Positions 9,266-17,031 of a stretch of DNA of 64,000 nucleotides are shown here, one piece after another (position 1 is the first letter of the stretch; each line of letters begins with the position of its first letter). A program made the translations under genes and the position numbers. Location: assembly GCF_022026155.1 (NCBI RefSeq), contig NZ_CP085041.1, positions 528,306-592,305 of the forward strand, written 5' to 3'. The stretch comes from Dissulfurimicrobium hydrothermale (GTDB taxonomy: Bacteria > Desulfobacterota > Dissulfuribacteria > Dissulfuribacterales > Sh68). The notes beneath the pieces are model-generated. The model saw nothing but the letters and a program-made list of their open reading frames with translations. It was not told the origin of the DNA and did no database searches.

Positions 9266-10561
9266 ATGAAAGATATGAAGGAGATGTACAGGACCATCCT
9301 TAAGGATCAGTTTCCTGACGAGCTCTGCATCTCGTTTGGGGATCAAACTTTGATATACCGCAAGAGGACTTGGGCCTTCAAGAACGAAAAGACAGGGCTG
9401 ATTGAAGAAAGGGGGCTTCGTTATGGTGAAAATCCTGATCAAGAGGCAGCTCTGTACGAGCTTGTAAACGGAAATCTGGTCATGGGCGGGTGTGCTTATA
9501 TAGGACCTGGAAACGGACTTGTGAGCGCCATTGATGAGGCTGCCATGCTTCAGGCGGGCAAGCACCCAGGCAAGATCAATCTCACAGATATTGACAATTC
9601 ACTTAATATCCTGAAATTCTTAATGAAAAAACCTGCCGCCGTAATCGTCAAGCACAACAACCCATGTGGTGTGGCCTATGGCGCTACGATTGAAGAGGCC
9701 TTTCAAAGGGCCCTGCGTGCCGACCGCGTAGCCGCATTTGGGGGTTGCGTTGCCCTGAACAGGCCTGTTGACAAAGGGACAGCCGAGGCCCTTTCCGCTC
9801 AGTATCTCGAGGTGGTCTGCGCCCCTCAATACGAGGAAGGGGCGGTGGATATCCTCGCCAGGAAGAAAAACTTGAGGATCATAGAGATAAGGCGGATAGA
9901 AGACCTTGAGACCTTCTGGGACAAACGCTTTGTGGATTTCAAGAGCCTCATTGATGGCGGACTTATCGTCCAACAGTCGCCTGTAAATCGGATCCGCACG
10001 AAAGAAGATCTTAGGCCCGCGGAATGTGAATACCAGGGGAGATTTTACCGAATAAAAAGGTTGCCCGACGAAAGGGAATACGAAGACATCTTGTTCGGGT
10101 GGTCTGTGGAGCAGGGTGTGACATCAAACTCTGTAATATATGTAAAAGACGGCGTGACATTAGGGATTGGCACAGGCGAACAGGATAGGGTGGGGGTTGC
10201 TGAGATAGCGGTTTATAAGGCCTATGCCAAATACGCTGACATCTTGTGTTATGACAGCCTTGGTATGTCCTATAAAGAGCTTGAGCTCAAGGCCGAACGC
10301 GGCGAAAAGGACGCAGCGGAAAAGAAGGCAGAGATAGATGCCAGGATCAAGGCGGATAGAGGTGGACTTCCTGGGTCAGTGATGGTCTCAGATGCCTTTT
10401 TCCCGTTCAGGGACGGGGTTGATGTAGGCATCCGTCAGGGTGTATCAGCCATTGTGCATCCTGGTGGCAGTCTTCGCGACTGGGAGGTCATAGAGGCCTG
10501 CAACGAGGCCGATCCACCTGTCGCGATGGTTTTTACCGGCCAGAGGGCGTTCAAGCACTGA
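9266..10561 (+). CDS. Stand-alone AICAR transformylase (PurH C-terminal half)
   Basis: Aligns with the formyltransferase half of PurH, which formylates AICAR in the ninth step of purine synthesis. Diagnostic segments are LRYGENPDQEAALY, PAAVIVKHNNPCGVAYG (the catalytic K-H-x-N-P-C-G motif), RVAAFGGCVALN, FFPFRDGVD and GVSAIVHPGGSLRD. At 431 residues it lacks the roughly 200-residue IMP cyclohydrolase domain of the fused enzyme; about 60 unrelated residues precede the RYGENP motif. A separate cyclohydrolase must be encoded elsewhere. The ATG at 9266 follows AAGAGG. Often annotated as IMP cyclohydrolase by similarity, which is probably misleading. Confidence 0.87.
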   Translation: MKDMKEMYRTILKDQFPDELCISFGDQTLIYRKRTWAFKNEKTGLIEERGLRYGENPDQEAALYELVNGNLVMGGCAYIGPGNGLVSAIDEAAMLQAGKHPGKINLTDIDNSLNILKFLMKKPAAVIVKHNNPCGVAYGATIEEAFQRALRADRVAAFGGCVALNRPVDKGTAEALSAQYLEVVCAPQYEEGAVDILARKKNLRIIEIRRIEDLETFWDKRFVDFKSLIDGGLIVQQSPVNRIRTKEDLRPAECEYQGRFYRIKRLPDEREYEDILFGWSVEQGVTSNSVIYVKDGVTLGIGTGEQDRVGVAEIAVYKAYAKYADILCYDSLGMSYKELELKAERGEKDAAEKKAEIDARIKADRGGLPGSVMVSDAFFPFRDGVDVGIRQGVSAIVHPGGSLRDWEVIEACNEADPPVAMVFTGQRAFKH

Positions 10562-10593
10562 TGACCCCGCAAAAAGACCATCAAAACTAAGCA

Positions 10594-10980
10594 ATGGGAC
10601 TGCTTATAGAAAAAATAGACCTTCCAAACGGCCTTGTAGTGGAACTTTATGACTGCTCGCGCCGGATCGCCGGTGATAGATGGTATGTAAAGCTCCTTGC
10701 CCGCGCGTCTGTCAGGGTGACCTCTGACGCATTCGCACATTTGTCTGAGTGTGAGGCCATGTTCCGCGAATTTCTGGATACAAGGGGCGAACTTGTCTAT
10801 TTCGATAAGGAGTTTGAAAGGAATTTCATAGATCAGAGAGAAAAAGACGGGCTGCTTCGGGAGTTTGTCGAAAGGCTCAAGAAGGACGCCCTTTCCTATA
10901 TCGGGCGTCCTGAATTCATCCCGCGCCTTATCAGGAGACAGGTCAACGACTTCCTGGAGAAGAGAAATTGGTGGAGATAA
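10594..10980 (+). CDS. Conserved-looking hypothetical protein, 128 aa
   Basis: Not assigned to a family. A soluble protein with no signal peptide or membrane span. The N-terminal half looks like beta strands (LLIEKIDLPNGLVVELYD, RWYVKLLARASVRV) and the C-terminal half is a charged helix ending RQVNDFLEKRNWWR. It starts 32 bp after the AICAR transformylase stop on the same strand, so it is probably cotranscribed. Coding is supported by uninterrupted length and codon use like its neighbours. The convergent AmrS gene ends 15 bp beyond it. Confidence 0.7.
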   Translation: MGLLIEKIDLPNGLVVELYDCSRRIAGDRWYVKLLARASVRVTSDAFAHLSECEAMFREFLDTRGELVYFDKEFERNFIDQREKDGLLREFVERLKKDALSYIGRPEFIPRLIRRQVNDFLEKRNWWR

Positions 10981-10995
10981 TAGAATATGGGTCTT

Positions 10996-12009
10996 TCATT
11001 TCCAGACCCCTTCTATCAGCGTCTTACAATCAGGGCATCCGCCGTTTTCAAGCCTGTTTTCTTTTATCCAAAAACCATGCCTTTTTATCACTTCGGAGCC
11101 GCACGACGGGCAATATGTATTTTCACCACCCTCCCCTGAGATGTTTCCCTCATATACATACTTAAGTCCTTCTTCAAGTCCGATCCGGCGCGCGAGCCTG
11201 AGGGATGAGATAGGGGTTGGAGGCTTGTCCATCATCATGTAGGTAGGATAAAAGGCCGTTACATGCCACGGCATGGCCGGGCTCACCCCTTTTATAAACC
11301 TCGCTATGTCCCTTAACTCTTCAGGTGAATCGTTAAGACCTGGGATGATCAGCGTTGTTACCTCCACCCAGGCGCCCAATTCGTGAAACAATTTTACGTT
11401 GTCGAGCACAGGTTTTAATTTCGCCTTACAGACCTCGCGGTAGAACCTTTCTGTAAAGCCCTTTATGTCTATGTTGATCGCATCGAGCACCGGGACAAGG
11501 TGTCTGGTGACATCCGGTGCCATGAAGCCATTACTGACAAAGACGTTTCTTATGCCTTTCTTTTTTGCAATGACTGCACAGTCGTATGCGAATTCATAAA
11601 ATATGGTTGGTTCCACATAGGTATAGCTTATGCTTTTCGCGCCGTTCAAGACGGCGGCCTCTACCACCTCGTCAGGTGTGTAATCGTCCCCTATGATTTT
11701 ACCCTTATTCATACGCGGATATTGTGAAATCTGCCAGTTCTGGCAGTGGAGGCACCTGAAATTGCATCCGACGGTTGAGATGGAATAGGAGGTGGAACCA
11801 GGCAGGAAGTTGAATAACGGCTTCTTTTCTATGGGATCGAGATTGGTCGAGACAAGCCTGCCATAGACCAGACTCACGAGACGTCCATCCTGATTCTCTC
11901 TTACGCCGCAGATCCCCCGACCACCCGTCTTGATTTGGCAGAAATGGTTACAAAGCCCGCATTTTACCATCTTATCTCCTTTTGTCTCATAAAAAAGGGC
12001 CTCTTTCAT
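10996..12009 (-). CDS. amrS: AmmeMemoRadiSam-type radical SAM enzyme
   Basis: 337 residues with the radical SAM cluster motif CNFRCLHCQNW (CxxxCxxC) at about residue 80, preceded by an N-terminal cysteine-rich segment CGLCNHFCQIKTGGRGICG and followed by SYTYVEPTIFYEFA and GLNDSPEEL, which are typical of the AmrS family (pyruvate-formate-lyase-activase-like). The C-terminus holds a four-cysteine, zinc-ribbon-like set (CPSCG and CPDC). The family is named for frequent linkage to MEMO1 and AMMECR1 homologues; neither is adjacent here. The start follows a strong AAAAAAGGAGGT stretch. Divergent from the CheD-like gene across 73 bp. The precise reaction is not established from this sequence. Confidence 0.88.
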   Translation of the reverse strand: MKEALFYETKGDKMVKCGLCNHFCQIKTGGRGICGVRENQDGRLVSLVYGRLVSTNLDPIEKKPLFNFLPGSTSYSISTVGCNFRCLHCQNWQISQYPRMNKGKIIGDDYTPDEVVEAAVLNGAKSISYTYVEPTIFYEFAYDCAVIAKKKGIRNVFVSNGFMAPDVTRHLVPVLDAINIDIKGFTERFYREVCKAKLKPVLDNVKLFHELGAWVEVTTLIIPGLNDSPEELRDIARFIKGVSPAMPWHVTAFYPTYMMMDKPPTPISSLRLARRIGLEEGLKYVYEGNISGEGGENTYCPSCGSEVIKRHGFWIKENRLENGGCPDCKTLIEGVWK

Positions 12010-12082
12010 AGTTGACCTCCTTTTTTTTAAAAAATAGGGATGATATATTAAAAGTCATCATCAATCAGGGGAAAATAAAAAC

Positions 12083-12574
12083 ATGGAGCATATCTTGGTA
12101 AGAAGAGGCGGCATTGCTGTAAGCAGCAGCCCGGATACATGGCTGGTGGCCAGGTCCCTCGGCTCAACTCTATGTGTCTGCGTAAAGGATCAGACAGCCC
12201 TTGTGTCCGCAATGACGGTGATCGTCCTCCCCAGGGCTCCATCTGGCATAGAAGGTGACGCTGGTCTTGAGGAGGTTGCCCTTGATGCACCAGGAGGTCT
12301 TACCCGTCTCATGCGTGGGCTGATGAAAAGGGGTGCCAAGAGGGAAAATTTGAACATATGGCTCGTAGGGGCTGCCAAATTTATTGAAGAGCCCTCCGAC
12401 ATGGCGCTCGGCGCTCAGATCTATACCGCTGTCCGTACCATCCTTCAGGGTAACAGGGTCATGATACAGGGCGAACATGTGGGTGGGCAATACAACAGAT
12501 CGGTCAAGATGATTGCCGGTAAGGCTGGTGGACCTCTTGTTACGGCGCCAGGTCTTAGAGAGGTATCTCTATGA
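12083..12574 (+). CDS. CheD-like protein lacking the catalytic residues
   Basis: 163 residues aligning along its length with CheD, the chemoreceptor glutamine deamidase: SLGSTLCVCVKDQ, SAMTVIVLPRA, LMRGLMKRGAKRENL, LVGAAKF, GEHVGGQYNRSV. In active CheD the first two segments read LGSCVAVC and AMxHxMLP. Here the nucleophile cysteine is Thr29, the catalytic histidine is Val46, and the conserved threonine six residues before the cysteine is Ala23. Deamidation should therefore be impossible, leaving a binding role. The stop overlaps the start of the HDOD gene as ATGA, so the two are translationally coupled. No chemotaxis genes are nearby. The start follows CAGGGGAAAA. Confidence 0.8.
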   Translation: MEHILVRRGGIAVSSSPDTWLVARSLGSTLCVCVKDQTALVSAMTVIVLPRAPSGIEGDAGLEEVALDAPGGLTRLMRGLMKRGAKRENLNIWLVGAAKFIEEPSDMALGAQIYTAVRTILQGNRVMIQGEHVGGQYNRSVKMIAGKAGGPLVTAPGLREVSL

Positions 12575-13449
12575 GCCTTGATCTCTGTCCCCCGATAGAT
12601 TTTACACTGGAACATATATTCGACAACATTGTGGAGCTGCCGACATTCCCAAAGGTCGTTGCGAAGGCGCTTGCTATCCTTGACGACCCTAACGGAACCA
12701 TCGCCCAGCTGGTTGACGTATTGAGATTCGATCCGTCGCTTACGGCAAATATGCTACGCCTTACAAACTCGGCGCATTTCGGTCTCTCTAGGCAGGTCAC
12801 CGACCTTCATACCGCCTTGACCCTCTTGGGGCAGGTGCAGACGAGGGAGGTGCTGATAGCCAGTGCAGGCGCGCCTTATCTTGCAAGACCGCTTTCAGGA
12901 TACCTTATGGAGCCGAGGGATCTCTGGATCCACTCCATGGCCACAGCTATCATGGCCGAGATCCTCGGAAAGAAATGCGGTTATCCTGATCGCTCTATCC
13001 TATTTACATGTGCCCTTCTGCATGACATAGGAAAGATCGTGCTCAATATGTTCGTCGGCAACAGGCTTGACGAGATATTGACCCTGGCCCAGCAGGAAGG
13101 GCTTGCCTTTACAGAGGCGGAGTGGCGGGTGCTAGGCGGGGATCATGCGGTCATAGGTTCAGATATATTGAGACAGTGGGACTTTCCGCCAGATATAGTA
13201 AGGGCTGTGCGTAATCATCACGATCCCGACCTGTATGTCCATGACGATCTTTCGGCGCTCCTTGCGCTCAGCAACATCCTTGCGGTTCAACTGGGGATGG
13301 GTGTCGGGGCCGATGGATTCAGACACAGGATACGTCCTTCGCTGTATGAGCGGTTAGGCCTTTCCAGGGTGGATCTGCACATTTGCATCATAAAAGCCCT
13401 TGCGGAATACGAGAGGTCTTCAGATATCATAAGCGGCTTTGTGCCATGA
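12571..13449 (+). CDS. HDOD domain protein coupled to the CheD-like gene
   Basis: 292 residues, essentially one HDOD domain at about 15-215 (LPTFPKVVAKALAILDDPNG, LTANMLRLTNSAHFG, ALTLLGQ) followed by a helical tail. Unlike many HDOD proteins it keeps an HD-type metal motif, LLHDIGKIVLN, with later GDHAVIGSDIL and RNHHDPD, so phosphohydrolase activity is possible. HDOD proteins commonly act in two-component or c-di-GMP signalling. The ATG overlaps the preceding stop (ATGA), giving near-equal synthesis with the CheD-like protein and suggesting a physical complex. Confidence 0.88.
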   Translation: MSLDLCPPIDFTLEHIFDNIVELPTFPKVVAKALAILDDPNGTIAQLVDVLRFDPSLTANMLRLTNSAHFGLSRQVTDLHTALTLLGQVQTREVLIASAGAPYLARPLSGYLMEPRDLWIHSMATAIMAEILGKKCGYPDRSILFTCALLHDIGKIVLNMFVGNRLDEILTLAQQEGLAFTEAEWRVLGGDHAVIGSDILRQWDFPPDIVRAVRNHHDPDLYVHDDLSALLALSNILAVQLGMGVGADGFRHRIRPSLYERLGLSRVDLHICIIKALAEYERSSDIISGFVP

Positions 13450-13493
13450 TCTTTAAGATCACTAGGGTCTGAAGGGAAGTAGTCTTGTCGAAT

Positions 13494-14288
13494 TCAAGCA
13501 GAGAATTCTGCTGCAAGTATGGCATGATCAGACGGTTTTTCGGCAAGCCTTGTATCCATGTCGATAAATGCGCTGGTCGCCTTCTCTGCCATGTCGTTTG
13601 TGGCCAGAATGTGGTCTATGCGCCATCCGATACCTCTCTTTATCCCATTCGGCGCACGGTAGTCATAAAAGGTATAATGGCCCGGCCCCGGGTTGAATTT
13701 GCGGAAGATATCCACCAGGCCTAGATCCTTCACGTCTTTAAAGGCCGTTCTCGCCTTGATGTGAAAACACACATGGTCTTCTAGCCCTTCAGGATCGTAG
13801 ACATCTTCGGGTTCAGGTGCAATATTCAGGTCCCCACACCACACAAGGGGCATCCTGCCCATATACCTTTCCATAAAAAGTCTCTTCAGCCGTCTGTACC
13901 AGTCAAGTTTGTATTGAAAGGCGGGGTGATCGACTGCTCTGCCCTGCGGGACATAGGAATTTATGATCGCGATGCCGGAGATTATGCAGTGGATGAGCCG
14001 CGCCTCATCTTCAGGGCTGTTTTGCGGGTCGCCGAGACCGAATTCCGCGTTGCTTATCGCGTGCCTCGACGCCACGGCCACGCCATTATAGGCCTTCTGT
14101 CCGCGGAAGACTATATTGTAGCCTATGTCTTTAAAGGCATCTGCCGGGAATTCTTCATCCCTTACCTTTGTTTCCTGAAGACACAGGACATCCGCATTTG
14201 TCTTCTGAAGCCATGGTATTACTATGTGCAGACGCGATCTCAACGAATTCACATTGTAGGTGGCGATAATAAATTTCTGGATGGTCAT
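13494..14288 (-). CDS. xthA: Exodeoxyribonuclease III / AP endonuclease
   Basis: Repairs abasic sites and 3' blocked ends in DNA. 264 residues with all EEP-nuclease motifs: ATYNVNSLRSR, CLQETKV (metal-binding Glu), NSYVPQGR, CGDLNIAPEPEDVYDP (catalytic Asp and Asn), RIDHILA and KPSDHAIL (terminal Asp-His). Length equals the usual enzyme. The ATG at 14288 follows GAAGGGGTG. It is 12 bp downstream of the pseudouridine synthase gene, probably in the same transcript, and convergent with the HDOD gene. Confidence 0.95.
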   Translation of the reverse strand: MTIQKFIIATYNVNSLRSRLHIVIPWLQKTNADVLCLQETKVRDEEFPADAFKDIGYNIVFRGQKAYNGVAVASRHAISNAEFGLGDPQNSPEDEARLIHCIISGIAIINSYVPQGRAVDHPAFQYKLDWYRRLKRLFMERYMGRMPLVWCGDLNIAPEPEDVYDPEGLEDHVCFHIKARTAFKDVKDLGLVDIFRKFNPGPGHYTFYDYRAPNGIKRGIGWRIDHILATNDMAEKATSAFIDMDTRLAEKPSDHAILAAEFSA

Positions 14289-14300
14289 CTTTTCACCCCT

Positions 14301-15095
14301 TCAATCCGTCTTTGCATTGGATGCCGGGAGGCCGACGGCCGTCTTGAGTGCCGATATCTCATCGTCTTTTAACATACGCCACTTGCCAGGCGGAAGATCC
14401 CCCAGATTGATCGGGCCGATCTTTATCCTTATGAGTTTTATAACATGAAGTCCTATCTTGTCGAACATGATCCTTATCTGCCTCTTCCGCCCCTCTTTCA
14501 GCGTTACCTCCAAAAGCGAGGAGCGGTCCTTACACTTGATCTCTTTTATCCTGCATGGCAAGGTCTTTTTGCCGTCTATCTCTATCCCCAGCCTGAGTAG
14601 GTCGAGGTCATGCCCTTCAGGGCGACCGGAGACGACGACGCGGTAGGTCTTCTCAATCTTGTGCCTCGGGTGGATCAGGCGGTTTGCAAGCTCGCCGTCA
14701 TTTGTAAAGATGAGAAGCCCTTCGCTGTCCATGTCCAGGCGCCCGACCGGATATACCTTGCCTGGTGCGTCTGCCAGAAGTTCCATTACGGTAGGTCTTC
14801 CAAAGGGGTCATAGACCGTTGTGAGCACCCCTTTGGGTTTGTGGAGGGCCATATATATCGGCGCGTTTACGGTTGTTACAGCGATACCGTCGACGCAGAC
14901 AAGGTTTTTTGAAGGCTCAACCTTTACGCCGAGTTCGGTCACCGTTTTGCCGTCCACAGTTATCCTGCCGTCAAGGATCATCCTTTCCGCGGTCCGTCTT
15001 GAACACACACCTGCGGCTGAAAGCAATTTCTGCAGTCTTACCGCCGTTGCACCAGAATCGGCAAGGTTTTTGTCTGATTTGCCTCGCGCTGTCAT
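14301..15095 (-). CDS. rluB: RluB/RsuA-family rRNA pseudouridine synthase
   Basis: Converts a specific uridine of rRNA to pseudouridine. 264 residues: an S4 RNA-binding domain at about 20-75 (VRLQKLLSAAGVCSRRTAERMI) and the catalytic domain with GRLDMDSEGLLIFTNDGELA, whose Asp in GRLDxDSEGL is the nucleophile, then KTYRV and EGRKRQIRIMF. The fit is best to the RluB (23S) branch, but RsuA/RluE cannot be excluded. The first residues are basic and variable. Confidence 0.9.
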   Translation of the reverse strand: MTARGKSDKNLADSGATAVRLQKLLSAAGVCSRRTAERMILDGRITVDGKTVTELGVKVEPSKNLVCVDGIAVTTVNAPIYMALHKPKGVLTTVYDPFGRPTVMELLADAPGKVYPVGRLDMDSEGLLIFTNDGELANRLIHPRHKIEKTYRVVVSGRPEGHDLDLLRLGIEIDGKKTLPCRIKEIKCKDRSSLLEVTLKEGRKRQIRIMFDKIGLHVIKLIRIKIGPINLGDLPPGKWRMLKDDEISALKTAVGLPASNAKTD

Positions 15096-15324
15096 AAAGG
15101 TTATATTGTAACTATATTTTTATATTTGTCTCCTTACTTCAGTCTGGCAACCGAGATGAGGTATGGTTTTGTGCCTGATAAAGGCGCATGCAGTGTTCAA
15201 TCGTTTTTTGATCAGCCTATAAAAGCTTGCCAACTGGGCCTGAATGATGATATTTAATTTGTGTCGGACATTTATAAAAAATAGGATGATCCAAGGTTTA
15301 TAAAAATTAAAGAGCAGGTTTGAT

Positions 15325-15816
15325 ATGCAGCCCTTAACATGGATGGACATCGCCGCCGTTGCGGTTTCATTGGCCATTATTGTACTCGTTTCGTACCTTG
15401 TCGATCTCGTAAAAAGGGTGTCGGCTGCGCTTTCAGAGGTACACTCCGCATTGCTTCCGCAGATACAATCTGTTTTGATTGCGCTTGAAAAGGCCGCCGA
15501 TGCCCACGCCAGGGTGGCGGATGCCGTTGAAGCGCTGATAGACAACGATGTATCAGTTATAGTGGGGAACCTCAATAAGGTGAGCTCGGATCTCCGTGAT
15601 ACTACCGGCGACATAAAAGACAAGGTTAGAAAGGCCCAAGGCCTTTTTGATGCGGCCATAGAGACGTGCGAGGCCATGATAGCTGTATCCAGTGCCGCTC
15701 GTTCGGGATTGACAGGCCTTGCCGCACAGATTGCAGGCATGACCGCTGGCATAAGGGCGTCGGTTGACTTTTTGACAAGGAATTTTATTAAAAAAGGAGG
15801 CAATCATGAGTTGTGA
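15325..15816 (+). CDS. DUF948-type membrane-anchored coiled-coil protein
   Basis: 163 residues: one N-terminal membrane span (about 8-30, IAAVAVSLAIIVLVSYLVDL) and a long alpha-helical, heptad-rich tail. This is the DUF948 layout, general stress or cell-envelope proteins of unknown mechanism. It overlaps the next gene (YtxH) by 11 bp, the usual partner of this family. The opposite strand is also open over this region, but the plus-strand reading has the family match, the overlap with a good downstream gene and a fitting position after a 229-bp divergent gap. Confidence 0.78.
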   Translation: MQPLTWMDIAAVAVSLAIIVLVSYLVDLVKRVSAALSEVHSALLPQIQSVLIALEKAADAHARVADAVEALIDNDVSVIVGNLNKVSSDLRDTTGDIKDKVRKAQGLFDAAIETCEAMIAVSSAARSGLTGLAAQIAGMTAGIRASVDFLTRNFIKKGGNHEL

Positions 15817-16141
15817 TGAGAAATTTTCAGCCGGCAGTGTGGTGGCGGCGTTTTTACTTGGAGGTGCAGTAGGTGCGGGACTTGCCATATTGTTTACCCC
15901 AAAATCAGGTCCTGAAACCAGGGAACGTCTTTTGGAGCGGGCTAACTACCTGCGTGAGCGGGCAGGCGAAGCGGCGGACGAGGTGAAGGAAAAGGCAGCA
16001 GGCCTCCTAGAAAAGGGTAAGGAGTTTATCGAAGAAAAAAAGACGATACTGGAATCCGCTATCGACGCCGGTAAGGAGGCCATGGAGAGGGAAAAGGAGC
16101 GTTTTGTGTCCAGGTTTAAAAAGGAAGGGGAAGAGGTCTAA
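15806..16141 (+). CDS. YtxH-like protein
   Basis: 111 residues: a single glycine-rich membrane span (VVAAFLLGGAVGAGLAILFTPKSGPETRERL), the YtxH signature including FTPKSG, then a highly charged helical tail rich in Lys and Glu. Members occur with DUF948 proteins and are linked to envelope stress in some bacteria; no biochemical role is established. AAAAAAGGAGG precedes the ATG at good spacing. A strong hairpin follows 21 bp after the stop. Confidence 0.85.
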   Translation: MSCDEKFSAGSVVAAFLLGGAVGAGLAILFTPKSGPETRERLLERANYLRERAGEAADEVKEKAAGLLEKGKEFIEEKKTILESAIDAGKEAMEREKERFVSRFKKEGEEV

Positions 16142-16162
16142 TCTTTTTTTGCAGCAGGCGGT

Positions 16163-16194
16163 CTATGAGAGGGCGGGGTCTCGCCCTCTCATAG
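16163..16194. terminator. Hairpin between convergent genes
   Basis: Perfect 13-bp stem CTATGAGAGGGCG / CGCCCTCTCATAG with a 6-nt loop, between the YtxH stop (16141) and the nadK stop (16210). It is placed to end transcripts from both sides. No T-run follows on either strand, so it is not a textbook intrinsic terminator. Confidence 0.6.
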
Positions 16195-16209
16195 CAGCGG
16201 CATGGCGGC

Positions 16210-17031
16210 TCAGATCCCGACTCCCTTGGACCACCCGAGTTTCTCCCTTAATATTGTGAAATAATCCCTGGAAGGGGAGCGGACAAGCCTTAAGTATCCC
16301 TTTGCCCTTCGTATCTCTATTCTGCCGCCTTCTTCAAAATCGAAACCTGCATGGCCATCTACTACAAGTCTTACACCCTTTTGATCTTCTCGTATCAAGA
16401 TGGATATCTCTGCGTCTGAAGAGACGATGAACGGCCTTGCGTTAAGGGCGAACGGGCATATTGGTGTCAGGATGACGGCCTCCATGTCCGGGTGGATTAT
16501 CGGTCCGCCTGCAGAGAGGTTATAGGCGGTGGAGCCGGTCGGGGTGGCTATGATGAGGCCGTCGCCACGATATGAGGTAAGAAACACCTCGTTCACCCGT
16601 GTAGGGATGTCTATGATGCCGCCGGGGTTTTTCCTTGTTATTATCGCCTCATTCAAGGCGTAACATTCAAAAACCGATTTGTTTCCATTTTCAATCGCTT
16701 TGACCGAGAGCATGATTCGCCTGTCAAGCTTGAAGTGCCCGGTCAATAATATGTCTATGGCGGCGTCCATCTCTTCAATGGAGACCTCAGTAAGGAAGCC
16801 AAGTGTCCCCATGTTTATTCCGAGGAGGGGCAGATTATGGATATAGGCCTTGCCTGCTACATGGAGCAGGGTCCCATCGCCTCCAAGGACGACCACTGCT
16901 GAGGTCCCTGGGTCAACCTCGCCCACCGTTACAGAGACGCCCCTTGCCTCAAGGCTGATACGAAGTCTTTCACCCATCCTTTCCGGTAGTTCGGCCCCGC
17001 GTTTGACTATCAGACTTATGGCCTTAATCAT
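16210..17031 (-). CDS. nadK: NAD kinase
   Basis: Phosphorylates NAD to NADP with ATP or polyphosphate. 273 residues with the catalytic GGDGTLLHVAGK, the NLPLLGINMGTLGFLTEV segment, GDGLIIATPTGSTAYNLSAGGP and the C-terminal beta-sandwich domain. Overlaps the ddl stop by 8 bp and follows it on the same strand, so the two are cotranscribed. Confidence 0.94.
   Translation of the reverse strand: MIKAISLIVKRGAELPERMGERLRISLEARGVSVTVGEVDPGTSAVVVLGGDGTLLHVAGKAYIHNLPLLGINMGTLGFLTEVSIEEMDAAIDILLTGHFKLDRRIMLSVKAIENGNKSVFECYALNEAIITRKNPGGIIDIPTRVNEVFLTSYRGDGLIIATPTGSTAYNLSAGGPIIHPDMEAVILTPICPFALNARPFIVSSDAEISILIREDQKGVRLVVDGHAGFDFEEGGRIEIRRAKGYLRLVRSPSRDYFTILREKLGWSKGVGI

Noticed and set aside
15120-15803. 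Long open frame on the minus strand opposite the DUF948 gene
   Set aside because: Composition is Ser/Ala-rich without family features, it has no ribosome site, and the plus-strand gene has a membrane anchor, a family match and an overlap with YtxH.
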